Source of the DNA: Agrocybe praecox
Taxonomy: Eukaryota > Basidiomycota > Agaricomycetes > Agaricales > Agrocybaceae
DNA length: 64,000 nucleotides
Direction: 5' to 3'
Assembly (NCBI GenBank): GCA_964017145.1
Contig: OZ024842.1
Span: forward strand, 3,162,001-3,226,000
The position numbers and the translations under genes were made by a program. The number at the start of each line of letters is the position of its first letter. Positions within the stretch are counted from its first letter, which is position 1. The notes under the pieces are model-generated. The model made no database searches. It saw only the letters and a list, made by a program, of their open reading frames with translations, and was not told the origin of the DNA. Positions 13,894 through 23,770 of the stretch are shown here, piece by piece.

Positions 13894-15331
13894 ATGCCTG
13901 GTCTTGATTACTTTTCCAACAACAACGAGAGCGCTGCTACTTCTGCGGCTCCTCAAAACAATGTCCAAGAAACCCCACGAGCGGGTGTATACTACAACGC
14001 CCGCCTGGACCCCAAGAACTATCTAGATGGTCCTCTATCTGAAAATGCTGCTACCCGCCTGAGACAAATGCTTGCTCGACCTGGCATTGTTGTATGTATT
14101 CTATGCTCTGTCGTCAAATAGTTAGTTTGTTAAATGTCCCATCCTTGCAGGTGGCTCCCGGTATCTGCGATGGTATTAGTGCTAGATGTGCCTTAGAAGC
14201 CGGTTTCGAATGCATGTATCAAAGGTTTGTGGAGTCTGAGTCGAAAATTGGTTTGAATTGTACTCAATTACCTTTTTTATAAACAGTGGTGCGGCCACCA
14301 CAGCGTCACGACTTGGCCAGCCAGATCTTGCTATTGCTACAATGAACGACTTCGTCGGAGTAAGTTTTTCTCTTCGAGCACTTTCGTTAATTTGTTGACG
14401 AGCTTTGTATTAGGCCGCGCAAATGGTCTGCAGTCTGAAACCCTCTGTTCCAGTCATCGCTGATGCCGACACCGGATTCGGTGGACCTGCCAACGTTGCG
14501 CGAACAGTGAAGCAATACATCTCTGCCGGTGTCGCTGGTCTCCACATTGAAGACCAAGTACAAACTAAGCGCTGTGGTCACTTGATGGGCAAGCAGGTCG
14601 TATCGCGGGAAGAATTTTTGACCCGGATACGCGCTGCAGTCATTGCCCGCGACTCAGTTCCAGGATCTGACTTCGTACGTAAATCAAGGTTCCTTAATAT
14701 GATAACAATCCTGAACCATAGCGTAGGTCATCATCGGACGAACGGACTCGGCTCAGGTCCTCGGGATGGAAGAGGCTATCACGCGCTTGAAACTAGCCGC
14801 TGATGCAGGTGCTGATGTTTGCTTCATTGAAGGTGTGAAGACGGCGGAACTTCTCAAATCAACAGTCGCTGCTCTCCACCCTAAACCTGTAAGCCAACCA
14901 TCTGCATCTAGTCCGCAAATCTCTAATCAAATTGCTAATACCTACTTAGGTGCTTGTCAATGTCATCTCTGGTGGCCTCACTCCCTCCTTTACATACCAT
15001 GAAGCTGAGAAAATGGGTGCTAAAATCATCAGTGAGTGCCTTCATCTTTTGTGTGGACTTCGTCTGACCTTTGAATAGTCTTTTCACTTGTATCTTGCGT
15101 CGCCATGGTTCATGCTGTCCGCGCCGCCATGCAGTCTTTGAAAAAGACCGGGACTGATTTCACTTCCGCAAAAGGAATGGATCCCAAATCATTCTTCGAA
15201 GTCATGGGTGAGTGACTACATTTGTTCTTGCTGTGGCGGGCAAATAATTCATGTTCAATGATTCCTTAGGCCTAAACGAAGTCATAGAACTTGACGCTAA
15301 AGCTGGTGGCTCAGCGTTCCAAGTAGTATAG
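13894..15331 (+). CDS. ICL/PEP-mutase superfamily lyase, OAH-like (copy 1)
   Basis: A member of the isocitrate lyase/PEP mutase superfamily. The nearest fungal relatives cleave C-C bonds of 2-oxo or 2-hydroxy diacids, for example oxaloacetate acetylhydrolase making oxalate and acetate, or 2-methylisocitrate/dimethylmalate lyases. Motifs in order: LDPKNYLDGPLSENAATRLR, VAPGICDGISARCALEAGFE, the metal-binding PVIADADTGFGGP, the catalytic-loop signature HIEDQVQTKRCGH with its cysteine, VIIGRTDSAQVLGMEEAITR, ADVCFIEGVKT, VNVISGGLTPSFT, and the end GGSAFQVV. About 345 residues with seven or so short introns, open throughout. Unlike copies 2 and 3 it has no intron inside the DADTGFGG codons. No targeting signal is evident. 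Which reaction it catalyses cannot be decided from sequence by eye. Confidence 0.85.
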
Positions 15332-15834
15332 AAGAACGGCACGGTTTTTTTGTCTTCTTTCTTTTAGATTTCTGGCGTAATTGTACAGCGGCACACTCCT
15401 TTTCTTTCATATCATCTATGCTCCCTCGTTTTAATAATACGAGTAAAATGTACACTCTTTTCCTCTTTCATTTTCACACCATACCCACATTAGATAGCTT
15501 TCCTGCAATAACACACCGGCATGTTGTAACTGTAAACGAGTTCGTAATCGCTGAGCATAAGCTCGATTTGTTCGGTTTGCTGGACTTGTCGGATCGACAA
15601 CGTAATGGTTCAAACCATTCACCGTCGACTCGCCACACCACCCGATGCCCAGTTGTTGAGAGGCTCATGACCCTTTTCAGTGGAATCACGCATGTTAAAA
15701 AATACGAAAAAAGATTACTCTAAATATATCTTGTATACCTAAAAATAGCGCGAACTGATACCGACAAATGTTTGTACATTATTCTTCAGAGAATCGGATA
15801 GACGCCCACTCTGAGTGCTACTGACCCTAACAAT
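15332..15834. other. Intergenic, copy 1 3' region
   Basis: 503 bases after OAH-like copy 1. I see T-rich 3'-untranslated sequence and no coding signal. Any upstream half of the decayed fourth copy is no longer recognisable here. Confidence 0.4.
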
Positions 15835-16313
15835 GCACTGTCAGGTGCTTGTAATTCACACCCTCTTTACTTACCAAGATGTTGGAGCTCTTGGCGCTAG
15901 AATCATTAGTCAGTATGCATGCTCGAGCCTCGATCCCTACGATTTATTATTTACACTGTATGCAGACGACTGGAGCTGACTTTTATTCAGTGAACGGGAC
16001 GGAACTAAAGTCATTCTTCTTCAAATTGATAGGTACAGTCAAACCTGTCTTATCCCATAGCTCTCGGTGGACGTCCGAAGCTATGGGTTATTGCAGGTCA
16101 GAAATAGCCCTCAACCGAGGATTTGGTGGACAGAAAACCTATCGGATTACGCAGGTTATGGCTTTATACAGTCATAGGATAAGGCAGGTTTGACTGTAAT
16201 ATTTTTGCTTGATTCTTGTCAACTTGGACTAATGGGTTTTCATGGGCCTCGATGAAGCAACGGACATCGATGAAAAGATTGGCGACTCTTCATTTCGATT
16301 TCGCGCGGTGTAG
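15835..16313 (+). pseudogene. Decayed fourth OAH-like copy (3' part only)
   Basis: Three blocks in order match the 3' exons of the intact copies. Block 1, after CAGGTGCTTGT (about 15842), reads like the VNVISGGLTPS exon but decayed, ending GALGARIIS against KMGAKIIS. Block 2 (about 15960-16032) reads TTGADFYSVNGTELKSFFFK against TGTDFTSAKGMDPKSFFEV. Block 3 (16242-16313) reads GLDEATDIDEKIGDSSF and then TAG, against GLNEVIELDAKAGGSAF. The 5' two thirds are missing. A 161-bp MITE occupies the place of the last intron. Frames are shifted and a promoter is lacking, so this is a dead relic. Confidence 0.7.
16036..16196. mobile_element. 161-bp MITE with Tc1/mariner-type ends
   Basis: The element begins CAGTCAAACCTG at 16036 and ends CAGGTTTGACTG at 16196. 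The inverted repeats run about 22-24 bases with two mismatches (CTTATCC is also mirrored). It is flanked on both sides by TA (16034-16035 and 16197-16198), the target duplication of Tc1/mariner transposases. There is no coding capacity. It lies inside the decayed OAH-like copy. Confidence 0.8.
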
Positions 16314-16442
16314 CCTAGACATTGTATATCCCTATCCATCCATTTCTATACGTATCAGCATTGAGTGTACCATAAATGTTTTCCTTTGGTAGCATATTCC
16401 AGATAGTTATAAAAATTGAGATACATAATCTTGTAAAGCACT

Positions 16443-18946
16443 TCACATCTTAGGCTTGACCTCTCGCAACTTCGCGTGTTGCATGCTCTCATCTGTAAAG
16501 ATGCGTCTAGTAAGGCTGTGCAAACAAAGAGACAATGCAAGCTTACAGTTTGTGTCGTATAGCCTATCTCCTGGAATAGCTGCAACGTGAGAGCTGATAT
16601 TGGAAGCATCCACCATGTTAGGACTGATTTCTTCGATGGAACGCGCGCCAAGTAAACGCATATTCATTTCGAATTCGTCCTAGATCCGAGTTTAATTTAA
16701 TGCCAACATTCGGATATAATCAAGTATCGTACGTGTAATATTTGTAATGCCTTATCGACACCTTCTTGGCCATACGACGAGAACGCATATAGGAAAGGTC
16801 GACCGACACCCACTAGTGGTAGCGTATTTGAGTAAAGTTTCCACTGATCTCGGATCGAAAGTATGATACGTACCAGCTGTAGCACCTAATGCTACTGCTT
16901 TGAGGACATCGGTTGCTCTTCGTACTCCTCCATCCACAAATAGTTGGAATTTCTCATTGGGGAACTTGAGGCCGCGTTTCTCCCCTAATTTGGAGACAAC
17001 TTCAACGAGAACTTCGATACCGGAACGCGCAAAATCCAACTGTCGTCCACCGTGATTTGACAGAACGACGCCTGCTAATCCTAGGTCATAGGCTTTCAGG
17101 GCGTCCTAGGTAAAAGTTAATCCGATAAAACATCCTGTGCGAAACAAGTATCCAAAAGCACACTGACCTCCCATCGTTGTACTCCTTTGAGGATTAAAGG
17201 CACTATAGGAGAGAAAGACAAAAAGTCAGAAGACGATCTGTGAAAATAGGAGGTATCACCCCGCTACACACTTTTCGTGATCGACTTGAACCAATCTAAG
17301 TCACTCCATTGTAGACCAGGATCAATGAAGGACTGTTGCGGTATAAGATTGAATAAACGATAAAGGCGTATCAGTGTTGACAAATAAACTTACACTAATG
17401 GCTCTGGCGGCTCCTTGAGACCTGTCAACTTTATCTCCAGACTTGGATACTTCTGAGGGATCATCTGCAGTAAATTTCATGCGCATGTCCTTTCCTTAGT
17501 GTAAGCTATGGTCAAGGCCCTCATATAGAGATAATCATACCTTTTCCCGGCGTCCAAGTTGAGGCGCATCGACTGTTATAAACAACCCTTTAATACCTCG
17601 CTTTTCCGCGTGTTGGACGATACGCTTGGTAATATTCCTATCCTTGTTTACATACCTGTTAGAATATTAAGGTTTAGTAGTATATTGAGAGCAATTTGAG
17701 ATTAAGATTACTCACAATTGTAAAAATTGAACTTGACCGGGTTGTGCAGCGTCAATGATTTCGTCGAGTGAGCAAGAAGCTAGAGTTGGGATCTGCCAAA
17801 ACACGTTATGAAAAGCATCAAAGCAAGAAGCGTAGTATCCAAAACCAGATAGATACCATCTGAATCACACCATGCTTTGCCGCTGCCCTTGTAAGATTGA
17901 GTTCTCCATCAGGATGACCCAACTTTCCCAGAGCTGTCGCAGTCTAGTAGGACAGTCTTATGAGAACATTTTGGACGAATCTTTTCGAGTTACTCACGAT
18001 ATATAACGGCATGCTGGACTTGTGACCCAGGATAGTAGTATTCCATTGAACATTGGTGACGTCAACTAACACTTGAGGTCTGAACCATATTCTGTAGATG
18101 TCACATATTTTCAATAAGTATCAATACAAACTCGTCACTGCGAGTGTTTGGTGCCACGAACCTGTGATATGCGGCATGATTCTCCCTGTTGGTAATTTCA
18201 TCGTCTGCTGCAGAGGAATAATATGCCCAGGCCTTTTCCGGCATAACTTGTCTTGCGATAGCCTGCAATGTGTTTAAATATCTATCTAAGACACTCACTT
18301 CGAAATGAATTCGGCGTACCTCAAAGTCATGGAGATTAAGGATCTCATCGAGTGATGGCCTGTTAGACATGCGTTCTTGTCTCGCCTTTTCTTCATCTGT
18401 GATTACGATTTCAACCTTTTCAATTGTGTCTGGCTTGACGGGACCAAGACTAAACACAAAACAGTCAAATCTAGAGAAACTCTCTGTTAAGTAGTGCAAC
18501 CCATGCTCACTGTTTCTCTGGAGGAAGGTTCGTGGTAATCGCATCTGGAGGATGTATCGGCTCATATTCTTGACTAGCACAATATTCAACGGCGCGAATA
18601 TGTTACAATAGTGAGCTATACGCACGTAGCGTCCTTTCCGGCGTATTTTAGAATAATTTTGCTTCCGCCTAAACTCTTTTTCTAGTTTTCCATAGAACAC
18701 ATGTATCTAATCACATACCGGGATGGTCTTGAATATGCATTGTCAAATTGAAAGACCTTGATACGGAATAATCATTCAAAACCCACCGTCAAGAAAGTCC
18801 GTGACGTCGTAGACTTTTCCTGTACGAATACAACTTTCATATCAAGTTTCGGTCTGCCGGTTTCTTGTAACTTGTTGCTTACCATGGACTATGATCCAAC
18901 AGCTTTCGCGCGTATTGTGCAGAGCAACTTCTTTCCCGGAAAGCAT
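16443..18946 (-). CDS. Flavocytochrome b2-type 2-hydroxyacid dehydrogenase (copy b)
   Basis: An FMN and heme enzyme of the L-lactate/glyoxylate dehydrogenase family. The start is the complement of 18944-18946, MLSGKEVALHNTRESCWIIV, directly before the cytochrome b5 domain (VYDVTDFLD, then DHPGG, then SKIILKYAGKDAT and EYEPIHPPDA, with two heme His). The FMN domain has AWAYYSSAADDEIT, ILGHKSSMPLYI, LQLYVNKD, ITVDAPQLGRREKDMRMKF, PLILKGV and LSNHGGRQLDFARSG (catalytic His and Arg), FVDGGVRRATDVLKAVALGA and GVGRPFLYAFSSYGQEG. It ends MQHAKLREVKPKM at TGA 16445-16443. More than ten short introns. The N-terminal exons are tiny (DHPG is nearly an exon of its own), which breaks the naive reading frame, but every exon is open. 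No mitochondrial presequence, unlike yeast CYB2. Substrate lactate or glyoxylate, undecided. Confidence 0.85.
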
Positions 18947-19273
18947 ATTTCAGAGGATATCAGACTGCCAGATGAACTATGACCAGTTGAGAGTTCCGAA
19001 GACAGAAATGATGTGGGGAAGGTAGCAAGGCACGCGAATCGTCCCGGGCCGGAGTGGGTCCCGGCTCCGACCATAATCGGCTGTCCGTTAACGATAGGGG
19101 TTCCGAGGCCTCCTTACGTAGCACAGTTTTCGACAAAGCTGGCAGAATATGAAGATACAATGTGATGGTATTTGATGATGCATGTGCGAGTCAGAGAGTA
19201 ATACAGTGGAGAAAAAATCTAAAATGAAAACTACCGAAAGCGAGAATTTCCTAATGATACAACAATTCTGAAA
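18947..19273. promoter_or_regulatory. Spacer between OAH-like copy 2 and dehydrogenase copy b
   Basis: 327 bases between the stop of OAH-like copy 2 and the start of dehydrogenase copy b, both on the minus strand. It must hold the copy b promoter. I see no clear TATA box. Confidence 0.35.
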
Positions 19274-20790
19274 TCAAACCACTTTGAAGGCTGAACCGCC
19301 TGCGTTGGCGTCTAATGTCACTACTTCATCCAATCCTATAAAGCAATTGATGAATAGCCGTTTTTATACAGATTTTATATCAAGACTTACCCATAACTTC
19401 GAAGAATTTTTTTGGGTCCATGCCTTTAGCTGAACTGAAATCTGTTCCTGATACTTTGAGGGATTTCATAGCTGCCCGAACACCGTGTACCATAGCTACG
19501 CAAGAGACCAAAGAGAAAACTACGGGGAGATCAGATAATGCATAGAGCCGAGGAAATTCTGCGACTCACTGATAATCTTAGCACCCATTCTTTCAGCCTC
19601 GTCCGATGTGAAGGATGGGGTGAGTCCGCCAGAAATAACGTTTACAAGGACCGGTTTGGGAGCAAGAGCAGCAACTGTTGACCTGAGTAGTTCTTCCGTT
19701 TTGACGCCTTCGATGAAACAAACATCGGCACCAGCGTCCGCTGCGAGCTTGAGACGTGTGATAGCTTCTTCCATACCGAGTACCTGGGCCGAATCAGTTC
19801 TTCCGATGATAACCTGGAAGACAGAAAATCAGCTTCGAGGAGGCATGACAGTCAGCGAGCTTGAGCTCACAAAGTCAGATCCTCCTGGAATGTTGTCCCG
19901 TGCAATAACCGCAGCGCGAATACGAGTTAAGAATTCTTCCCTAGATACGACCTGTTTGCCCATGAGATGTCCGCAGCGTTTGGTTTGCACCTGATCTTCA
20001 ATATGAAGACCGGCAATTCCAGCCTGAACGTATTGTTGAACAGTCCGAGCGACGTTGGCAGGTCCACCGAAACTATCTCCTCATGAGTATCGTTAAATCA
20101 AATAATCAAGTAGACGCGTACCCAGTATCTGCATCAGCAATAACAGGCATAGAAGGGTCAATGCTGGAAACCATTTGGCCGGCCTTTAATAGAAACAATA
20201 TTAGATCATTGAAGGGGAAATTAATCTATCAAAAAGTTTACCTCGACGAAATCGTTAAGAGTAGCAATTGCAAGATCAGGTTGGCCCAAACGCGAAGCAG
20301 TAGTAGCTGCACCACTATAGAAGTTATTTTAAAATTCCAATTGCGTACACAGAAAAATAGATGCACACCTTTGGTAGAGACATTCAAACCCGGCTTCGAT
20401 AGCACAACGGGCGCTAATACCATCACAGATACCAGGGGCAACCTAGAAATTTATTTTTCAGTCAAAAAAAGTTGACGATATGGTAACATAACATACAACT
20501 ATCCCTGGCCTTGCCAAAAGTTGGCGTAGCCTAGTTGCAGGGTTGGATGACAGAGGTCCAGTCAAGAAGTTTTTAGGGTCCAGTCTGTAGTTGTAGTACC
20601 GCTGAGAAATTTCGGTTTTTTGAGGAGATGGCGGTTGCACGAGTGTGGTTGTAGAGGATGAGGACGAGGAAGGGGAACCAGGGGGGGTGACATTCTTTTT
20701 GCGCCAGAAGAAAGAAACGAGATATCTCAAAAACCTAGCTAACAATCTGGGCGGGGCGGTAAGGAATTGCCAAATTTGTGACCGTGCCAT
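19274..20790 (-). CDS. ICL/PEP-mutase superfamily lyase, OAH-like, with N-terminal anchor-like extension (copy 2)
   Basis: Same family as copies 1 and 3: RLDPKNFLTGPLSSNPATRL, VAPGICDGISARCAIEAGFE, PVIADADTGFGGP (with an intron inside it), the KRCGHLMGKQVVS loop, VCFIEGVKT, VNVISGGLTPSFTSDEAE, and the end LDANAGGSAFKVV at TGA 19276-19274. The ATG is the complement of 20788-20790. The first about 60 residues differ from the other copies. They contain QIWQFLTAPPRLLARFLRYL and then VSFFWRKKN, a basic and hydrophobic helix, followed by a Ser/Thr/Pro linker (GSPSSSSSSTTTLVQPPSPQ). This could be a signal anchor or a mitochondrial leader. All exons are open, so I take the gene to be functional, and it may act in another compartment than copies 1 and 3. 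Confidence 0.85.
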
Positions 20791-23770
20791 GGCTAGCAGG
20801 TAGGGCAGTAAAAGAGTGATAGAGGTAGGGATGCTAGTACACTCGCGGGCTCAATTTATGTACTATCTTAAGAGGGAACATAAGGGTAGTTACGAAGGGA
20901 CACATAAAGGGGTTAGTGGAGATTCGTCCAAGCGAAATCGAACCCCGTAATGAGGATGATATCGAGATTTTACCCACATAAGGTTCCCGGTTGAGTCCCG
21001 GTTCTGATTGTATGGCCGATGGAGAACTTAATTGCTGGCGTTGGAGTGTACTATCGCCGGCGCTGGAAAATCGGAGTGGAGGAGTTACACGTCGCGCCAT
21101 AGTATAGTAATTTGGACCAGTGCTCCATTACTCAGGAACCACGCGCAGTTGTGGAAAATGAATACAGTCCAGGCAGATTCCAAGCAGGTATCTGGAGCCA
21201 GACAGCATTTTTCGCTTTTTTGCGATGAAGAAACTTGGTTCACGGAACACGAAGAGATGTACGGCCTCTGTTCGGAAATAGGGCGGTTACTTCCTGAGAG
21301 TTTTGAAGGAAAGTGAAATCAGGGATTCCGTTAGCCTGACCATGAGAAATGATTTGGTTATGATTGACAAAAGATCATCTCCCGAAGTACTAGATCGAAG
21401 ACAAATCATCCGGAGACGGCTTTGACATACAATTAACACAACATGGAAACATTTATCATTCAGAGCCTAGTTTTGAGATCACCAGTTGGCCCGTCGATTA
21501 TGGCTGCCATGAGATGGTTCTGATATCTGTGGATGCCCTGTTGATGAGACAGGAATACACACAATTGAAAACAAGAGAAGAGTGAACGAGGTGGCTAGAA
21601 GAAAGTGACAATACCGTTACTCTCCGTCCGATGAGTTAGTAGTCGCCATTGGTGGGCTGTGCATATATGCCTTGGCATGCACGTGAATCCACTGAATTTG
21701 CGTCTCGACTCTCGACTCTCCACCCATTACCAACTTCACGTTTTTATTCAGGCAGGAAAAAGCCTCATTCCAAGGAGATCCCAGTTCTAGAATGGTGTCG
21801 GAAGCGCAGGTTATACATACCATACACTAAACATGACACTGACATATGACAGATTACATACAGAACTTTTCAATTGCCCGAGGAGGAAAAATTACGAAAT
21901 TTTGGGTTTAGATTGGCTGTCGAATATCATGACGCATAAGCCGTAAAGACAAGAATTTACATGACAGTTTGTGCGTGAACCTCGAGAACGTACATAATTT
22001 TTAGGGCACGCTGGCAGGGCAAGGATAGAGCGTAAAGAGAACTCGGTGAATCGCTGCTGGAGCGAAGAAAAAGAAAACAGGACGGGAAAAGGTCGACTTC
22101 TAAATCCACGACGGCGCTAACATACACACTCCTTGGGATCTTCGCGAGCAAAAGGGAAGGCAGTTCTTCAGAGCCACTATGACTCTTCGGCAGACGAGAA
22201 AACTAAAGACAAATTACATGTCCGCATTTTATATTGAAGAAGACAGAAGCCTGACTCACTATTTTTGTACAAATTTCTTCGGTCTCTGGTAAAAGAAGCT
22301 GTCAAAAATAAATCCGCCGGAAATAATCTCCACGAGAACATAACGATCAGATTCCGAATAACTCAGATCTTTGAAAGTCAACTGCAGTACAACAGAAAAG
22401 GATTGGCACGCCTATTTCGAGGTGCGAGACAAAGCCAAGATGATCTTCCTCTTGCTTGAACTTCACTGTCATGATTCTGCACGTTGCAATATGCACCTTG
22501 TTTAAATAACTCCTCGCCGAGAGTCGAATGTATCAACCGAATGGCCTGGGATTTACCTCGAGAAGGAAACCGTTATCGAAGGTATTGTTGCTGACGAGAA
22601 GACAAGGGGAAGAAGGCGGCCGAGAATTTTAGAAGGTTGACAGTGGTAAGCGCTCGCTTGCTAAGTATTTTATCTAGCGAAAGACACTGTTGGAACTTGG
22701 GGAGTTTTAGAGAACTACTACACAGTGATCGCCCGACGCCAGATAACTATTCAAATAGTGGATCCGGTGAATAGCAATTTGGGTCAGAAGGAGATCAATC
22801 CAGACACTTTTAACATTCAGCCTTGCCATGACATGCAGTTGATGAAAAGTGTACGATGAACAACCTAGTTGAACCCGAAGCCAGCGCAAATCCTTATTTG
22901 TCTTTGCTTGCACGTATGTAGTCCAATCAGCGTAAAGCTTGGCCATCCAGCAGCCTTGTAGGTTGTAGCGTCTCTCATTCACAGTCCTTTCGCTCTAGCG
23001 TTAAATGCGTAAATAAGTCACCGCCGTGCTTCTTTACGTCTTATCGAACCTCGTGCAACAGAAATTAATGACCATTTTGACGTGGAAATCTCCTCCCAAC
23101 AGCCAACTTGGTTCAAGCATCAGAATTTTTTTTCTCAAGACTCGTTCTGTATCATGTTTTTTATTATTAAAAAAGTCGACAATGCATAGTCAATCTTTGG
23201 TGGCCATGGTCAACTTCACTTCGACGATATTAATGACCTACAGGCGCTATGCGTTTACTCGGCGATAGAGGGGCATCGACTCATTCCATCCATCCTTTTC
23301 GCTCCAGGCTTTGCCTATTCGCAATGGGGGGCACTTGTTCAGAAAGTCACCCTTTCTCACTGTAGCGCCTTATAGGCGGGTTTGTCAGTTTCCCACCCGC
23401 TGTTTGTCGAATCCAACACCGTTGTGATTTACGTCGTCAAAAGAAGGAAGATGGAGATTCCCCGGCCATGTGGACCTCCAAATTTACTTATCTCCCAACA
23501 CAACGCCATACTCCAAGTTTATGCAGGCCTCCGAACATTGACCCAACCTCTCTATCTCCGATTTCAAGGCATCTTTCCAGGACTATGGTCCTTTCGGTAT
23601 ACTCGCGGACCTACGGAGCGTGGACGAACAGATAGTTCCATTACGCTTTCCGACCGATCTCTGCAGACGCGTGCGGACATCCCTCTATCCCGTACTGGTA
23701 TATCAACTGAGCGGGAGTCGATGATTTTGTCGAATCATTCCCCCACACCGACACTTTTATCTCCTTAGCA
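20791..23770. other. Gene-poor interval of about 3 kb
   Basis: No open frame here exceeds about 128 codons and none shows a domain or the splice-linked pattern of its neighbours. The last part (about 23270-23770) is C/T-rich and is probably the promoter and 5' untranslated region of dehydrogenase copy a. I looked for further decayed OAH or dehydrogenase copies, inverted repeats and tRNAs and saw none that hold up. Confidence 0.5.

Noticed and set aside
18600..18946. Dehydrogenase copy b taken at first for a truncated pseudogene
   Set aside because: Its first exons are very small and hidden in open-frame views. Read with GT/AG introns they give a complete cytochrome b5 domain with HPGG and a start codon, and no exon carries a stop.
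20930..21010. tRNA-like B box (GGTTCGATTTC on the minus strand)
   Set aside because: The five bases on each side of the loop do not pair and no A box or acceptor stem is found.
23382..23768. 128-codon frame directly before dehydrogenase copy a, tested as an N-terminal leader
   Set aside because: It ends in a stop just before the ATG at 23771, in C/T-rich sequence, and does not join the b5 exon. I treat it as 5' untranslated region.
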